From positions 62,001-126,000 of the forward strand of contig CANTFK010000771.1 of the NCBI GenBank assembly GCA_947646735.1: 64,000 nt of DNA, read 5' to 3'. Below the pieces are notes generated by a model. It did no database searches. It worked only from the letters and a program-made list of their open reading frames with translations, and was not told the DNA's origin. Made by a program: the position numbers and the translations under genes. This stretch comes from Peronospora farinosa (taxonomy: Eukaryota; Oomycota; Peronosporomycetes; Peronosporales; Peronosporaceae). Within the stretch, counting starts at the first letter, position 1; each line of letters starts with the position of its first letter. Shown here in pieces: positions 1 through 9,840 of this stretch.

Positions 1-243
1 GGGTATGTTCCTGTCCGAATCAAAGGAAGGAAAGATCCACGAGATAGTCGCACCAGTTCGAGAAGAGAACGTGGTGGACTGTTGCTCGTCGTCCACAGTA
101 GACGAGAGCGTCTTCAAAACCTACAAGAAGAAACGGTTTGACTCCTCACGGCTGGGAAGCCTTGACTGACAACCCCACTCTATGATGTTCTGTGGAAACA
201 CCAGTGTGATTTTTTTCCAGCAGAAGTGCCGAGCCGCTTAACT
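1..243 (+). mobile_element. Ty3/gypsy pol fragment (protease-RT linker)
   Basis: This stretch is a diverged copy of the linker between protease and reverse transcriptase in the gypsy element at 30836-38540. It matches about 33280-33490 there, including the run coding for a GKIHEIV-like peptide and the following CCSSS-like peptide. Reading frames are broken and both ends are truncated. It is a dead scrap of retrotransposon, cut by the window start on the left and by an LTR scrap on the right. Confidence 0.75.
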
Positions 244-432
244 GGTTGAGCACCTTGGTTGATATAATGGCCTATATCAACCAGTCAGAGGGTATTTCCA
301 ACTTTGAGGAGACGCAGGGACAAATTATAGGAAAAGGCAATATTGTCAAAAACTATTAGCTACAAAAATATTGTTATTGGCTCTTATTATTAGTGCCAAT
401 AATATGTAATCGAACTCATTCCGTTACAAGAA
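244..432 (-). repeat. Inverted fragment of an element-1 type gypsy LTR
   Basis: The reverse complement of this stretch aligns along its length with the 5' LTR at 8169-8350. Shared landmarks are the GTTACA(T) start region, the ATATT-rich block, 'gacaatatt(a/g)cctttt', the 'ctccttgaagttgga'-like block and the 'ttggttgatat..ggcc' block. It is diverged by many substitutions and small indels. It lies in the opposite orientation to the pol fragment beside it, so the two scraps do not come from one simple insertion. Confidence 0.7.
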
Positions 433-1203
433 CGTACTGATTAATGCACCTTTCAGCGCGATGCAGTGCTATCGTGCGCGCCAGTATCTTCAGCAAACTC
501 ATTCAAATTCCTGAGCATGAAAAATACATCCGATAGGCGCTTAGGCCTGTAGGTCTTCATCGATATTATCTAGATGTTGAACAAAGGAACGAGACCCGTC
601 TCACGTATAGTTTTTACTCGAACGCACTAGTGCCAGACACGGCCCAGGGCACGATCTGTCTGCGATGTTGATACAACACAAGCAGCTTGAATTGGATTGC
701 ACTGATATGGACAACTCATCATTTGTGCTTTCATGCAAGCAACGCATTGCACCGCAAGTGCGTTTTTGATGGCTATGCTCGAGTCGACTGTCCGTAGTGT
801 TTGTTGGTTGTGAATGTGCTCAAGTTGACCAATTGCTGTCAGGCCAAGAACATGGACAGAGGTGACTCAGCGACTGTAAAGAGGGACCTCTCTCCGCCAG
901 AAACGGCAGCTGTCCATTGACTAGAAACAGCACTACTACATTTGAGCCACTGCGTGACTTCGTACAAAAAATGCTTTTGCTTCCCTTTGATCGTATTCTC
1001 GAGTATTTTTACTGACGAGAGTACATGTTTTCTATCTATGAGCAAGTGCACGCGAGCAGTATTGTAGAAATGATATATAAGGAAAGCTGAAGCATTGCAA
1101 CGATGGTCGGTACATGAATTCTATGTGAAAGCTGGCGAAATCCAATATTATACTCTAAAGTGTTTATGTCTTCTAAGCTTTGCAACAAGAGGATACGACG
1201 TTC
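433..1203. other. Gene-free interval, nothing recognised
   Basis: No ORF with family resemblance, RNA gene or clear repeat was recognised. Small open frames on the minus strand around 840-1050 have no coding character that I can identify. Confidence 0.5.
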
Positions 1204-2681
1204 CTATCGCCTATCTCTATAGCTCGCCAAAATACATTTAATCTCGTCAACCATTTCCGTAGCGGTCGGTCGTTTCTTAGGATCATTGTCCCAGCCTCTG
1301 ACGATTAGGTCTTGCATTTGTTGAGGATAGTCGCTCATTTTCTTCACTGACGGCCGAACACCTTTTGGCACCATCGCGTATACCTTACTTTTCGAGTACA
1401 TTTGAAACGGCTTGACCCGTGCTCGCAACGTCCATAATACCAGTGACAAGCTATAGATATCCAGCTTTTCATCCAAACGCAAATGCTGGTACTCTTCCGG
1501 GGACCGCCACTTTCCCTTGACGACTTCAAATTTGAACATACACTTTGCACCACTTGGTACACCGTCCACAAAGCGCAGTCCCGCGTACTCTACACGATTA
1601 AAGTCGTTTAGCTTCAACGTGCCGTCGGCATCGAGCAGAAACTGGGACTTGCAGATCAGTGTGCGCCAAGGGTCCTCCTGGAGCATTGTGCAGCGGTGCA
1701 AAACCCCCCGCACAACCCCCCCCCAACCCCAAAGCACGGCGAACCGATATTGGCTCCTCCGACTCAAACACCAGCTTGTCAAGCTGGTGGGGGATGTACT
1801 CCACCACCACTGTTGTTTTGCACCAGCCCACCAATTTTACGATATTTGGTTGGTTGCGTATTGGAAAAATAGACGCGCATTCTTCCACATGACGAGTAAT
1901 AATGTCCGTTCAATTCATGTGAATCTTCTTGACATATTTCACTGCTACCTCCCGTCCTACAACATAAAAACAGCAGCACGTCAAATTTACTTGTAACCAA
2001 AGCAAATTTCTTTCCTGTCAAAAATAGGTACGTTACCCTTCCACTTGGTCTTGCATACTTCTCTCCAAAATCCTTTGCCCAAAAACTCACCCTTTTCTAA
2101 TTGGTCCATATTGACACAATTAAGCTCCAGTTCTTCGGGCTTAAATTGTGCCACCACCGCCGAGAAATCGCAGCCATGCTATTGCATATAAGCCTATCAA
2201 TACGATATAATAATCATGTCTCATTTATAAATTTGGGTCATACCTTTCTTCGGTATGTCTCTGGTCGCAGCCACCAGGCTTTTTCGCTAGCTCTAACCGC
2301 TTGAATATGAGCGACCGCATCGATATTACCTGGAGGATCACTTTCACGCAGAGAGGGCGTCCTGGTGCTTGGGAGATATGCAATAATCTTCACGTTCAAG
2401 AAGAGGTAAGCAACTAGAGACATGACAGCAAGCAATTTCAGTAAAAGTAACAGCCAGAGAAAGCGATTGCCACGATTCGAGCGCAACATTATGGAGCTAC
2501 TTAAAGGGGCACAAATACATTGATGGACAATATTAACAAGCTCGTTTTTTGTCACCAAGTGAGCGTAAAATGACCAATGATCATCAACAATTTGAGTACG
2601 TCGTTGAAGTTGACTGTTAAGTACGCACCTCCTTTTGTATTTCAACCAATCTAATTGCATCTTGTACGCCGCCCCAGCCAC
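1204..2681 (-). pseudogene. Decayed TKL-type protein kinase with N-terminal membrane segment
   Basis: Reading right to left: a hydrophobic helix (about 2490-2400, FLWLLLLLKLLAVMSLVAYL) is followed by shifted frames. These contain N-lobe pieces such as GFWREVCKTKWKG, then NIVKLVGWCK and VVVEYIPHQLDKLVF (about 1850-1740). The catalytic-loop piece HTDLQ (HRDL in active kinases) follows, then LKLNDFNR (DFN in place of DFG), GKWRSPEEY (the APE position) and DIYSLSLVLWTL. Between HTDLQ and the next block the frame shifts inside the catalytic domain, and other stops and shifts lie upstream at 1890-2240. A family of membrane-anchored kinases with DFN and SPEEY motifs is familiar from Phytophthora. 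Some upstream breaks could be introns, but the shift inside the catalytic loop argues for a pseudogene. Confidence 0.75.
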
Positions 2682-2734
2682 TAGCGTGGCTCAATGGAGC
2701 GCATTTAGGAAGACGGTGAAACGCAGATACTTAT

Positions 2735-3450
2735 TTGGCTGCTATGCAATGCATAAAGGCGCTAAAACTTGACCCGAATGATCGAGAGGTTGTATTAACG
2801 TATATCAAGGCACTGAGTGGAGGAAGACGACGTCTACAAGCAAGATGACAGTCCCGACGATACAAGGAAAAGTATCCACATCATCGAGGCGGACGTCTTT
2901 CCATTCTTGAATGGTAGTGCGTCGGTAACAGACGGTTATCCTTCACTACGGCGCATGGGCTCCGCCCGGGAAGATCAACAAATAAAGACATATCTAGCGA
3001 CAGCGAGGAAGATTTTCCCATGGCAGTCCCAGTAATGACATAGAAGACGGGTTACCTGATAAAGACGACAGCTTTGAAATGAGCAACTTGGTAAACAGCG
3101 CGCCGGTAAATTGTGACATCATCCGTCATTACATTGGGTATTGTAATGGGCAAATGGACATCAAAAGAGACCTTGTTTCGGGAAAGAACGACGCGTACAT
3201 TATCGCATGGAGTGATGATGGGCGTGCGTTCGTGTGGGACAAGGCAACTGGGGAGCTGGTGAATGCTGTTAAAAGCAAACGCGGACATTGTATATCGTGC
3301 TCAGCCCCATCCTTTTGATGCGTGTGTGGCGACAAGTGGTACTCAAGATGTCATTCGTTTATGGACTCCGACCAGTGGTGAGGAGAATTCTCTGACAAAA
3401 TCTGAATTGGAAGACATCTTGACGAGAAACCATATTCAATATCTAGTATG
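2735..3450 (+). pseudogene. Fragment of a WD40-TPR protein (WDTC1/DCAF-like)
   Basis: A TPR-like piece (KALKLDPNDREVVLTYIKAL, about 2755-2815) is followed after a broken acidic linker by two WD-type blocks. These are YIIAWSDDGRAFVWDKATGE (about 3195-3255) and, in a shifted frame, AQPHPFDACVATSGTQDVIR then LWTP (about 3297-3370). The order TPR, linker, WD repeats ending in the 'HPFD..ATSG....RLWTP' block is that of WDTC1/DCAF8-type substrate receptors of CUL4 ubiquitin ligases. Frames change at least twice, and the N-terminal WD repeats and the C-terminus are missing. It ends in AT-rich DNA with no poly-A-like boundary, so it looks like a decayed gene piece and not a retrocopy. Confidence 0.65.
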
Positions 3451-3741
3451 GCGGTTTTGTTTAAGAAGACCTACACACATGGCTCGCCTCGTCTTCTAGT
3501 CAAGCGGATACCACCAGGCCATCCAAGAGTGTGCGGCCAGGTAAGAAAGAAGTTGTTCGCATCTATGTGTCTCAGTTTGAAAGCTCTGAAGCAGCAAAAT
3601 ATTATAAAAAGCAGGAATATTACAATTTCTGTCATGCCATACGTATACTATACGTCTTAGTATACATATGTGTTTTTTCAATCCTGTAATACAATTTTTT
3701 TTGTTTTCTCCTTTTTTTATTTTCCGTACATGCCTCTTGGA

Positions 3742-3757
3742 GGGGGGGGGGGGGGGG
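3742..3757. repeat. Run of 16 G
   Basis: A homopolymer of 16 guanines lies 75 bp upstream of the BUD31 start codon. It may be miscalled in length. Its position in the BUD31 5' region is the only reason to note it. Confidence 0.9.
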
Positions 3758-3832
3758 TAGTTAACGTCGATAACGCTTTCCTACTGTATTTATTTCGTAA
3801 ACTATTTTATTGATTTAAAACTTAATCAAGGA

Positions 3833-4531
3833 ATGTCTAAATGGAGCAAGAAAAACCGTGCGCCTGCGGGCTTCGAGTACATTCAGCCAGTAATGGACGC
3901 ACTGGAAAGTGAGCTTCGGGAAAAGATGAACGAGCCACATGAGGGAAAGCGACAATGTGAGGCATTGTGGCCTGTGCACCAGATTAATTGGCAGCGCAGT
4001 CGCTACGTGTACGACATGTTCTACAAGTACCAGAAGATATCTCGGGAGGTATACGATTACTGTATACGTCGTAAACTAGTGGACGCAAATTTGATTGCCA
4101 AGTGGAAGAAACCGGGCTATGAGCGACTGTGTAGTACGTCCGCTATCAATACAAAGAATTATAACTACGGAACGGTCAGTATCTGCCGTGTCCCAAGACA
4201 ACAGCTATCGGAAGGACAGATGGTGCAGGAAAAGCACAGTGGCTGCAGAGGCTGTGCTTCTGGACCTGGTGGGTATCATAACATCTTTGGTAACAAGTAC
4301 GGACAGTATTTGGCCCGAATTCAGATCGCAAGGGAGAGCAAGAAGGATACGGAAAAGCTGGTCTGGGCGACGAAGGAAGAGGAGGAAGATGCAGAAGAGA
4401 GTGGGAAAGAGAAAAAGAGACAGCGAGAGGAATCTTCTGCAAGTGACTCGAGTGGCGAGAGTCACAGTGACAACGAAGAGGCAAAAGAGTCGGAAGCACC
4501 TTGTGAGAAGAAGCACAAGGCTGACAAATGA
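3833..4531 (+). CDS. BUD31: BUD31/G10 pre-mRNA splicing factor with extended C-terminus
   Basis: BUD31 (G10) is a small zinc-binding subunit of the activated spliceosome, associated with the NTC/retention-and-splicing machinery in the nucleus. Residues 1 to about 142 give a full G10 domain: the basic N-terminus, WPVHQINWQRSRYVYDMFYK, the block SREVYDYCIRRKLVDANLIA, and the conserved cysteine pattern in YERLCS, SICRVP and GCRGCASG. The gene is a single exon and the first ATG fits the family start. The family normally ends just after the GCASG motif. Here the frame stays open for about 85 more residues: a GGYHNIFGNKYGQYLARIQI segment, then an acidic/Ser/Lys tail (EEEEDAEESGKEKKRQREES). The core assignment is firm; the extension is unusual. 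No intron signal at the GCASG boundary was convincing. Confidence 0.93.
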   Translation: MSKWSKKNRAPAGFEYIQPVMDALESELREKMNEPHEGKRQCEALWPVHQINWQRSRYVYDMFYKYQKISREVYDYCIRRKLVDANLIAKWKKPGYERLCSTSAINTKNYNYGTVSICRVPRQQLSEGQMVQEKHSGCRGCASGPGGYHNIFGNKYGQYLARIQIARESKKDTEKLVWATKEEEEDAEESGKEKKRQREESSASDSSGESHSDNEEAKESEAPCEKKHKADK

Positions 4532-4594
4532 AGGAGACGCACACATTGTGAGGCGAGACGAAATCTCTTTTTGAATAGATTTTTTACGTTGTCT

Positions 4595-5558
4595 TTACCA
4601 AACAAACGGCACGAGTTTCCATTTGGGCAGTTCATTCCGTCGATCACGAAACTTGTTCTCGATCCATTGAGAACTCATGTTAGCGAGGAGAACCTGGTTT
4701 GCAACTACCCAGGCAGACACGAAGTAAAGCATGGCGGTTTTGCCCCCCGTCACTAGGATGAAGCTTGCGTACAGCATAATTTCAGTCGTGTAGAGTGGGT
4801 TGCGCACAGTGTCGAACCAATCGCCATGGGGGACCACGTGCTTCATATAGTTAGCACGCTTTCGCTTGGCAAGAAGGTAGTTGCAGCGCATTTGGTGATA
4901 AGACGCAAAGGCGAAAAGCACGATGCCCCATCCAAGCATCACATGACGCAGCGTGGTCTCTTTATGCATTCTAATTGAGTCCGGGTCGAATAAGACAGAC
5001 ACCACTGTGACAACGTAGTGATACGTGCCTACGAACAGTACTAAACACCGCAACAACGAAGCCATCATCAGTTTAGAGTTATCCACTGATCAACAGCAAG
5101 ATATATTGCAACCTACTACAAGCGTGCATCTTGGCGTCTCCAAATTCAGTGACCAGTAGTGACTCCAAGAAGCGTCGAGTAGTATGCACTGCAAACAGAG
5201 TCAAGAACCTGATGATGTGTGGCTGGATCATAACAACATCAATCTCTTCTAAAGGATGTGCAAAGTGCAAAACATCTTGAACTACTTGCATCTTCTGCCA
5301 AAACAGTGCAACCAACAGCATCAAAATGCTGTGCAGTGCTCCAATGAGGTAAAACCACGTCCAGTAGCTCTTAGGCACTTCTAGATGCAGCAGCCAAAGC
5401 CCAGGAAGTTGTGCGGAAGTGCGCATTTTGCCCTGTAGAACGAACCCACGACAGAAATTACTCTGGAACGACACTAATGCACAAGCTGTAGCTAGTAGCC
5501 ATGTGAATTGCCATAGCTCCAGCATTCCCATTGCCAAAGTCGATTCGTAATTAACCAA
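4595..5558 (-). CDS. SRD5A3: Polyprenol reductase (SRD5A3/DFG10 family), two exons
   Basis: The SRD5A3 family reduces the alpha-isoprene unit of polyprenol to make dolichol in the ER membrane, feeding N-glycosylation and GPI anchors. I place exon 1 at 5558-5117 and exon 2 at 5040-4595, with a 76-bp intron (donor GTAGGT, acceptor TTTAG) that restores the frame; the product is about 295 aa. Several hydrophobic helices are visible. The family C-terminal block is VPHGDWFDTVRNPLYTTEIM, followed by a helix and the end RNELPKWKLVPFVW. With this intron, the spacing between the conserved 'KMH' and the helix holding GTYHYVV matches the human protein as I remember it. A second in-frame Met lies at 5531. 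Alternatively there is a shorter intron or a frameshift near 5085, but the splice model fits best. Confidence 0.85.
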
Positions 5559-6168
5559 ATCATGACGAATGGTTGTCTCTTAATTGAGTAGAATCGAGTA
5601 TCATGTCGGCTTAAAGATGACATTTGGGACCTAAAAATCGCACATCGACATGCACCACAGCTACCAGCAGCTCAGGTCGGAATGGAACAAGTGCGTTCTA
5701 CAAACGCATTGATATATCAGACGCATGCTCTGGGTGAAGGGTTTCTTGCGTACGAACGCTTAAAATTTGCCTACAGGACAGACAAGCTCAATCTACACAA
5801 AGTTGTGACGATCACATTTGATTTTTGCCGTCGTGACTTGCTGAGAAGAGGTCAAATCATTTAATCTCAACCGCTCAGAGGACATCATATAATCAAAGTA
5901 TCGACATCAAGCGGATCACCGTAGAACAAAGCTACCACTGCCTGTAAACACCACAAGCTATCGCTATCGCAACTGTGGTCTACAGACTGCTGTGACCCAG
6001 TCAACGCAGCTCTACAACTCTTGAACCTAAGTCGTTCTCCTACCCATCAATAAAGCTCAGTCAAAACACACCATTTTACCCGAATCTTCCGTTGGAATTG
6101 CGTCAATAACATTCTGTCAGCTCTGGTAAAAAGCACCCTACTCCCTTTCCTCATGTTACAACCTGCAT
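5559..6168. other. Intergenic interval upstream of SRD5A3 and downstream of NDUFB9
   Basis: No gene recognised. It holds the SRD5A3 promoter at its left end and NDUFB9 3' sequence at its right end. A 60-codon ORF at 5682-5864 has no visible family features. Confidence 0.5.
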
Positions 6169-6737
6169 CTAGTCGTAGCCTTTCTTGGAAAAATCTACAA
6201 ACACCGTCTCCTTGGCAGGTAAAGGCGTCATGTCGACATTGATACCCTCGAGTGGCGATAGCTCCACATCGTCCGGAATCTCCCCATCTGGGAAGCACAC
6301 GTCCAGAGGGATGGGTGCATTGCGCATATAGAGACTACCACCAGGCATATAGTTGAATATATAGCGGTCCGGGTGCGTATAGTGGTCAACCTTCTCCTGC
6401 GCCTCACGAAGCAGTCTCGTGGCCAGTCTGAAGTAACAATAAAGTAACACAGAGTAGCACCTATTCAGTATACTGAGATAAAGGAGGATTACAAAAGATG
6501 TACCCACCCTGACTCGGGGTCCAGCTCGCGGTTGTCATCGAACTCGGCGCGGATCTTAGTGGCCTCTTCGTTCCAGAGACGGCGGTCGATGATCCACGAG
6601 TCCAGCGTCTTGAGCGATTTCTTGTAGATTCTCTGCACCTTCTGCTTGTGCGAAAGCTGCGGGGCAGCACCCACGTATCGCCCCACTACTTCACGCAGGG
6701 TCTTATTCATGTTCGGGTTCACCACGGGCTTCACCAT
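6169..6737 (-). CDS. NDUFB9: NADH dehydrogenase 1 beta subcomplex subunit 9 (LYR protein), two exons
   Basis: NDUFB9 (B22) is an accessory LYR-motif subunit of the membrane arm of mitochondrial complex I, which binds acyl carrier protein. Exon 1 is 6737-6508 and exon 2 is 6427-6169, with an 80-bp intron (donor GTGGGT, acceptor TTCAG, phase 2); the product is 162 aa. The LYR-type start of the domain is LSHKQKVQRIYKKSLKTLDS (residues about 28-47), followed by WNEEATKIRAEFDDNRELDP and, in exon 2, the helix LATRLLREAQEKVDHYTHPD. The Pro-rich end (APIPLDVCFPDGEIPDDVEL) is usual in protist homologues. Mitochondrial ACP, a partner of LYR proteins, is encoded at 56129 in this same window. Confidence 0.88.
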
Positions 6738-6842
6738 CGTCGCCTACTTAGAGCGTCAGCGGAGCCGCACACTTTTTTATGCTTTCATTCGAGCAACATT
6801 CAAAGATGTTGCACATGAGAGACGGTCCGGCAAGTCTGAACC

Positions 6843-8102
6843 GGTTCAATAATGAAATGACCATCACTCTTTTAACTCTCGCTTTAGGCCCCCTAAAATT
6901 ACGAAAGAAACTAAAAACGTTACGATTTGTATGATTTTAGACTTCATAATCTAGTGCTTCTAAATCTACTGCTGGTGCTGTTAGGGCTGCTGATGCTGCT
7001 GCCGGTGATAATGCTGGTGCTTAACGACGACAGGATCGGGCATTGTGGCCCTTTGTGGCCCTTTCTGTTGCCAAATCTGACAAGGCCGTACACAAAGCAA
7101 CTTTATTGTTTGAGTCGTAAACTCATAACAAGAAAACAATTATTACTATATTGATTCTGCCTTTGACATGTACTTTATACATTTAAACATTCCATTGACA
7201 CCTAGCAGCCCATTTTCGCACTTTCTTGTTCCAGGAAGGCATAGACAAGCTGCAGAGGTCGAGCGAGACTGTTCACTGTGGTTTTTAAATGTGAGTTCTT
7301 ATTGATACCGACGTCCTACTTTCAAAGGGGGTGCTAAACATTCTGATCAATTAGACTTTCATATATTTGGGGTGGGTGATGGCTACTGTAGCAAAAAGGT
7401 GAGTAATAAGCAAAAAGTTAGGTAATAAATTAACGCCTCCCATTATTTACTGACCATTTGAACCATCTCAATTTATTTCAGATAATTTTATACATTTATT
7501 GCCGTACAGTATCTGATACGTAATATGTAGCTTTTTTATTGGTTTAAAATTTGTGCTCGACGTGGTAAGTTTCAACATTTTCTTTTTGTAGAAAGTTACT
7601 CTCATCATCTAAGGAATAAGACGTGAAGAGAAAACGAAGGTCTATAAGAAGAAAGAAAATCCTGTTAGATGTTAATACGTCTAGGAATTGCCATTGATTT
7701 TACATTCTTCCTAGCAACTTCTACTTGCTTACGCAGCTAATCACGCCAATGTGTCCAGAGTACATCCTGAGATAATCTAACCCTTGTCCAACGAGAGTAG
7801 TCGGCCAAAATTGTCAGTTTCACCAACTTCTTTTAATACTCCTCCTAAGTCGTCGCACGCTCGTCCGTTTGCCATGTTAGTCACTTCTTAATAAAATTGA
7901 GCAGTTTGAGCAACTCTTTATATTTGGGATGGCAGCAATATCGTGAGAATATCCTCTTTCATGAGGCGCAATTCAACGGAATCTGGTTGCATAACTCCCT
8001 TCCGTGCATACTTGCATACAAATTTTATTCGCACCTTCACATGCTAAACGCTTGGCATGCTCCCTACGGACTCCAACAGCTTATAGCGGCATCATTGTCC
8101 AC
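6843..8102. other. AT-rich gene-free interval
   Basis: No gene recognised over about 1.25 kb apart from the dispersed repeat at 6930-7310, listed separately. The rest is AT-rich, with short minus-strand open stretches (about 7720-7900) that are not recognisable. Confidence 0.5.
6930..7310. repeat. Dispersed repeat, copy 1 (other copy 56690-56970)
   Basis: The segment shares 'aatctagtgcttctaaatctact', a CTG/GTT-rich stretch, 'gctggtgctt(a/g)acgacgacag' and then 'gtggttttta/agtgg..atgtgagt/aagt' blocks with 56690-56970. Read on the minus strand, both copies code for a Ser-rich peptide ending SSRFRSTRL. This suggests a decayed coding repeat and not a simple microsatellite. The family was not recognised. 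Confidence 0.6.
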
Positions 8103-8168
8103 TAGGAAGGTGTGTCTCGTGCGAAAGCACAAGTTGAGTCGTCGACATTGGCATCCATGAAGGCCTAC
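8103..8168 (+). mobile_element. Scrap of gypsy element-2 pol beside an LTR
   Basis: About 65 bp match 34846-34910 (between RNase H and integrase of the second gypsy element), from 'gtgtgtctcgtgcgaaagcac' to 'aaggcctac'. The match stops exactly where the TGTAACGGGG start of the element-1 LTR begins at 8169. This is the expected pattern if element 1 integrated into an older element-2 copy. Confidence 0.75.
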
Positions 8169-8628
8169 TGTAACGGGGTGAGCCCGTTACATAATATTGA
8201 CACTTATATGAAGTGTCAATAAAAATATTATTATAACTAATAATATTTTGACAATATTACCTTTTCTAATAATATTGTTCCTAGATCTCCTTGAAGTTGG
8301 AGATGCCCTCTCATTGGTTGATATGGGCCATCATATCAACCAACGCGCTGACCAATGACCGATGGACGCGCGCAATGAGTGGAGGGCAAGTTGTCAACAT
8401 ACATAGTTGTAGTTTAATATAGTTAACATAGGTTATAACAGATTAGTTTTATTAGATAATTAACTATATTTAATACAGTTTTCTTTTCCCTCTCAACTAA
8501 GCGTATCGTTTAGAAGTAAAGCTTCCTCTGCTCACGTGTACGTGAGGTTCCGAGGCACCTGCTTTCACTGTAATCAGTGAAAGTAGACTATACTGTAATC
8601 AGTATAGTCGGAGGGTGCCCCATTACAC
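8169..8628 (+). repeat. 5' LTR of Ty3/gypsy element 1
   Basis: The LTR runs from TGTAACGGGG to CCCCATTACA (460 bp), with TG...CA ends and the short inverted terminal match TGTAA/TTACA. It is followed two bases later by TGGTAGCACT (8631-8640), the likely primer binding site. The same decamer follows the LTR end of element 2 (31075-31084). No matching 3' LTR exists downstream, so the element is 3'-truncated. Confidence 0.85.
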
Positions 8629-8674
8629 CTGGTAGCACTTCGTGGTCCGTTCAGCGACCACCGCACCATCCGCT

Positions 8675-9790
8675 ATGGAATCAGCGCGTGATGAACGTCA
8701 TCACGCGTTGCGTGATGATTTCCGCCATTTGAGTGACCTCGAATGGAATGCAGTTCAGCGTATGGCTGAAACCATCGGCAATCCTGCCGTTGGTGCCATG
8801 TTGCTCTCTCTTAGTGGAGACGACCAACATGCAACCATCGCCAAGTTCATACAACATGAACTTGACGAAGTTGTAAGGAAACTCACCTTGCTAGAGGAGC
8901 AAGGTTCTCAACAGGTTGAACTGTTGAGAGAACAAGGCGCTCAACAAGATGAATTGTTGATGCAGCAGGGTGCTCAACAGTCTGAACTGTTGAGACAACA
9001 GCAGGCTAGTGCTGCTGCTGCCGGGTCGACGTATACACGTCGACCTCGAGCTCGACGATGCCATTGATTCTCGTCGCATCGATGACGATGCGATGAAGGT
9101 CAAGTTTGCCATATCGAGATTGGCAGGACGTGCCAAAGCTTGGGCCTTAGGGCTCAAACTGCACGACCCATAGTTTTCCCAACGTATGGTGTCTTCAAGG
9201 CGCGGCTCAAACACACGTTTGAACCGCCTCGCGCAGAATTCTGGGCTCGGGCTGAGCTCCTGGATTTGAAACAGGGTAAGCGTGATATACACGCTTACGC
9301 CCAACACGTACGATACCTCGTTAGCTGTATCGTACTGAATCCAATCGATGAACACACGCAGGTTACTGTGTTCATCAAGGGTCTGACAGATGGTCCTGTC
9401 AAGACCCACCTGTTCCGCTTGGAACTAGAATCGCTGGATCAAGCGATCTCTGCAGCGGAACAGGAGGACTTTAGCCTACAACAGGCTCACGTCCACTCGG
9501 GATCCTATCGTCCACCGAGACGACAGGAGGGCGGAGGTCCAGAACCAATGGACCTCTCCTATGTAGAGAGCGAGCGACCTCGCTCTCCAGGGTACAAGCG
9601 ATTGCAAAAATGCAATCGCTGTCAGAAGTTGGGCCACTACGCTTATGAGTGTAGTGCCCCACGCCCAGTGTCTCGTAATACTGGGAGTGACGATCGACCG
9701 TCTGCCAAGAAGGGCCAGAGACGTGGGTCCCACGCTGCTGCAAAATCGCAACAACGTGGTGGACTATCAAAAAACGGTCGGGGTCAGTAG
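8675..9790 (+). pseudogene. gag of gypsy element 1 (frameshifted)
   Basis: Gag forms the retroelement particle. The frame starts at the ATG at 8675. It includes a coiled-coil region with three imperfect repeats of an 11-residue unit of the QGAQQ.ELL type (about 8899-9005). It shifts to another frame near 9040 (KVKFAISRLAGRAKAWALGL) and back near 9172 (YGVFKARLKHTF). It ends with a CCHC zinc knuckle, C-x2-C-x4-H-x4-C, at 9611-9652 and a basic tail. The two shifts would prevent a full Gag from being made without repair. Confidence 0.85.
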
Positions 9791-9840
9791 GAGCGGAGCG
9801 CCCTACTGATCCAGCAACGTCAAGAGAGTTCGCGGGACTC

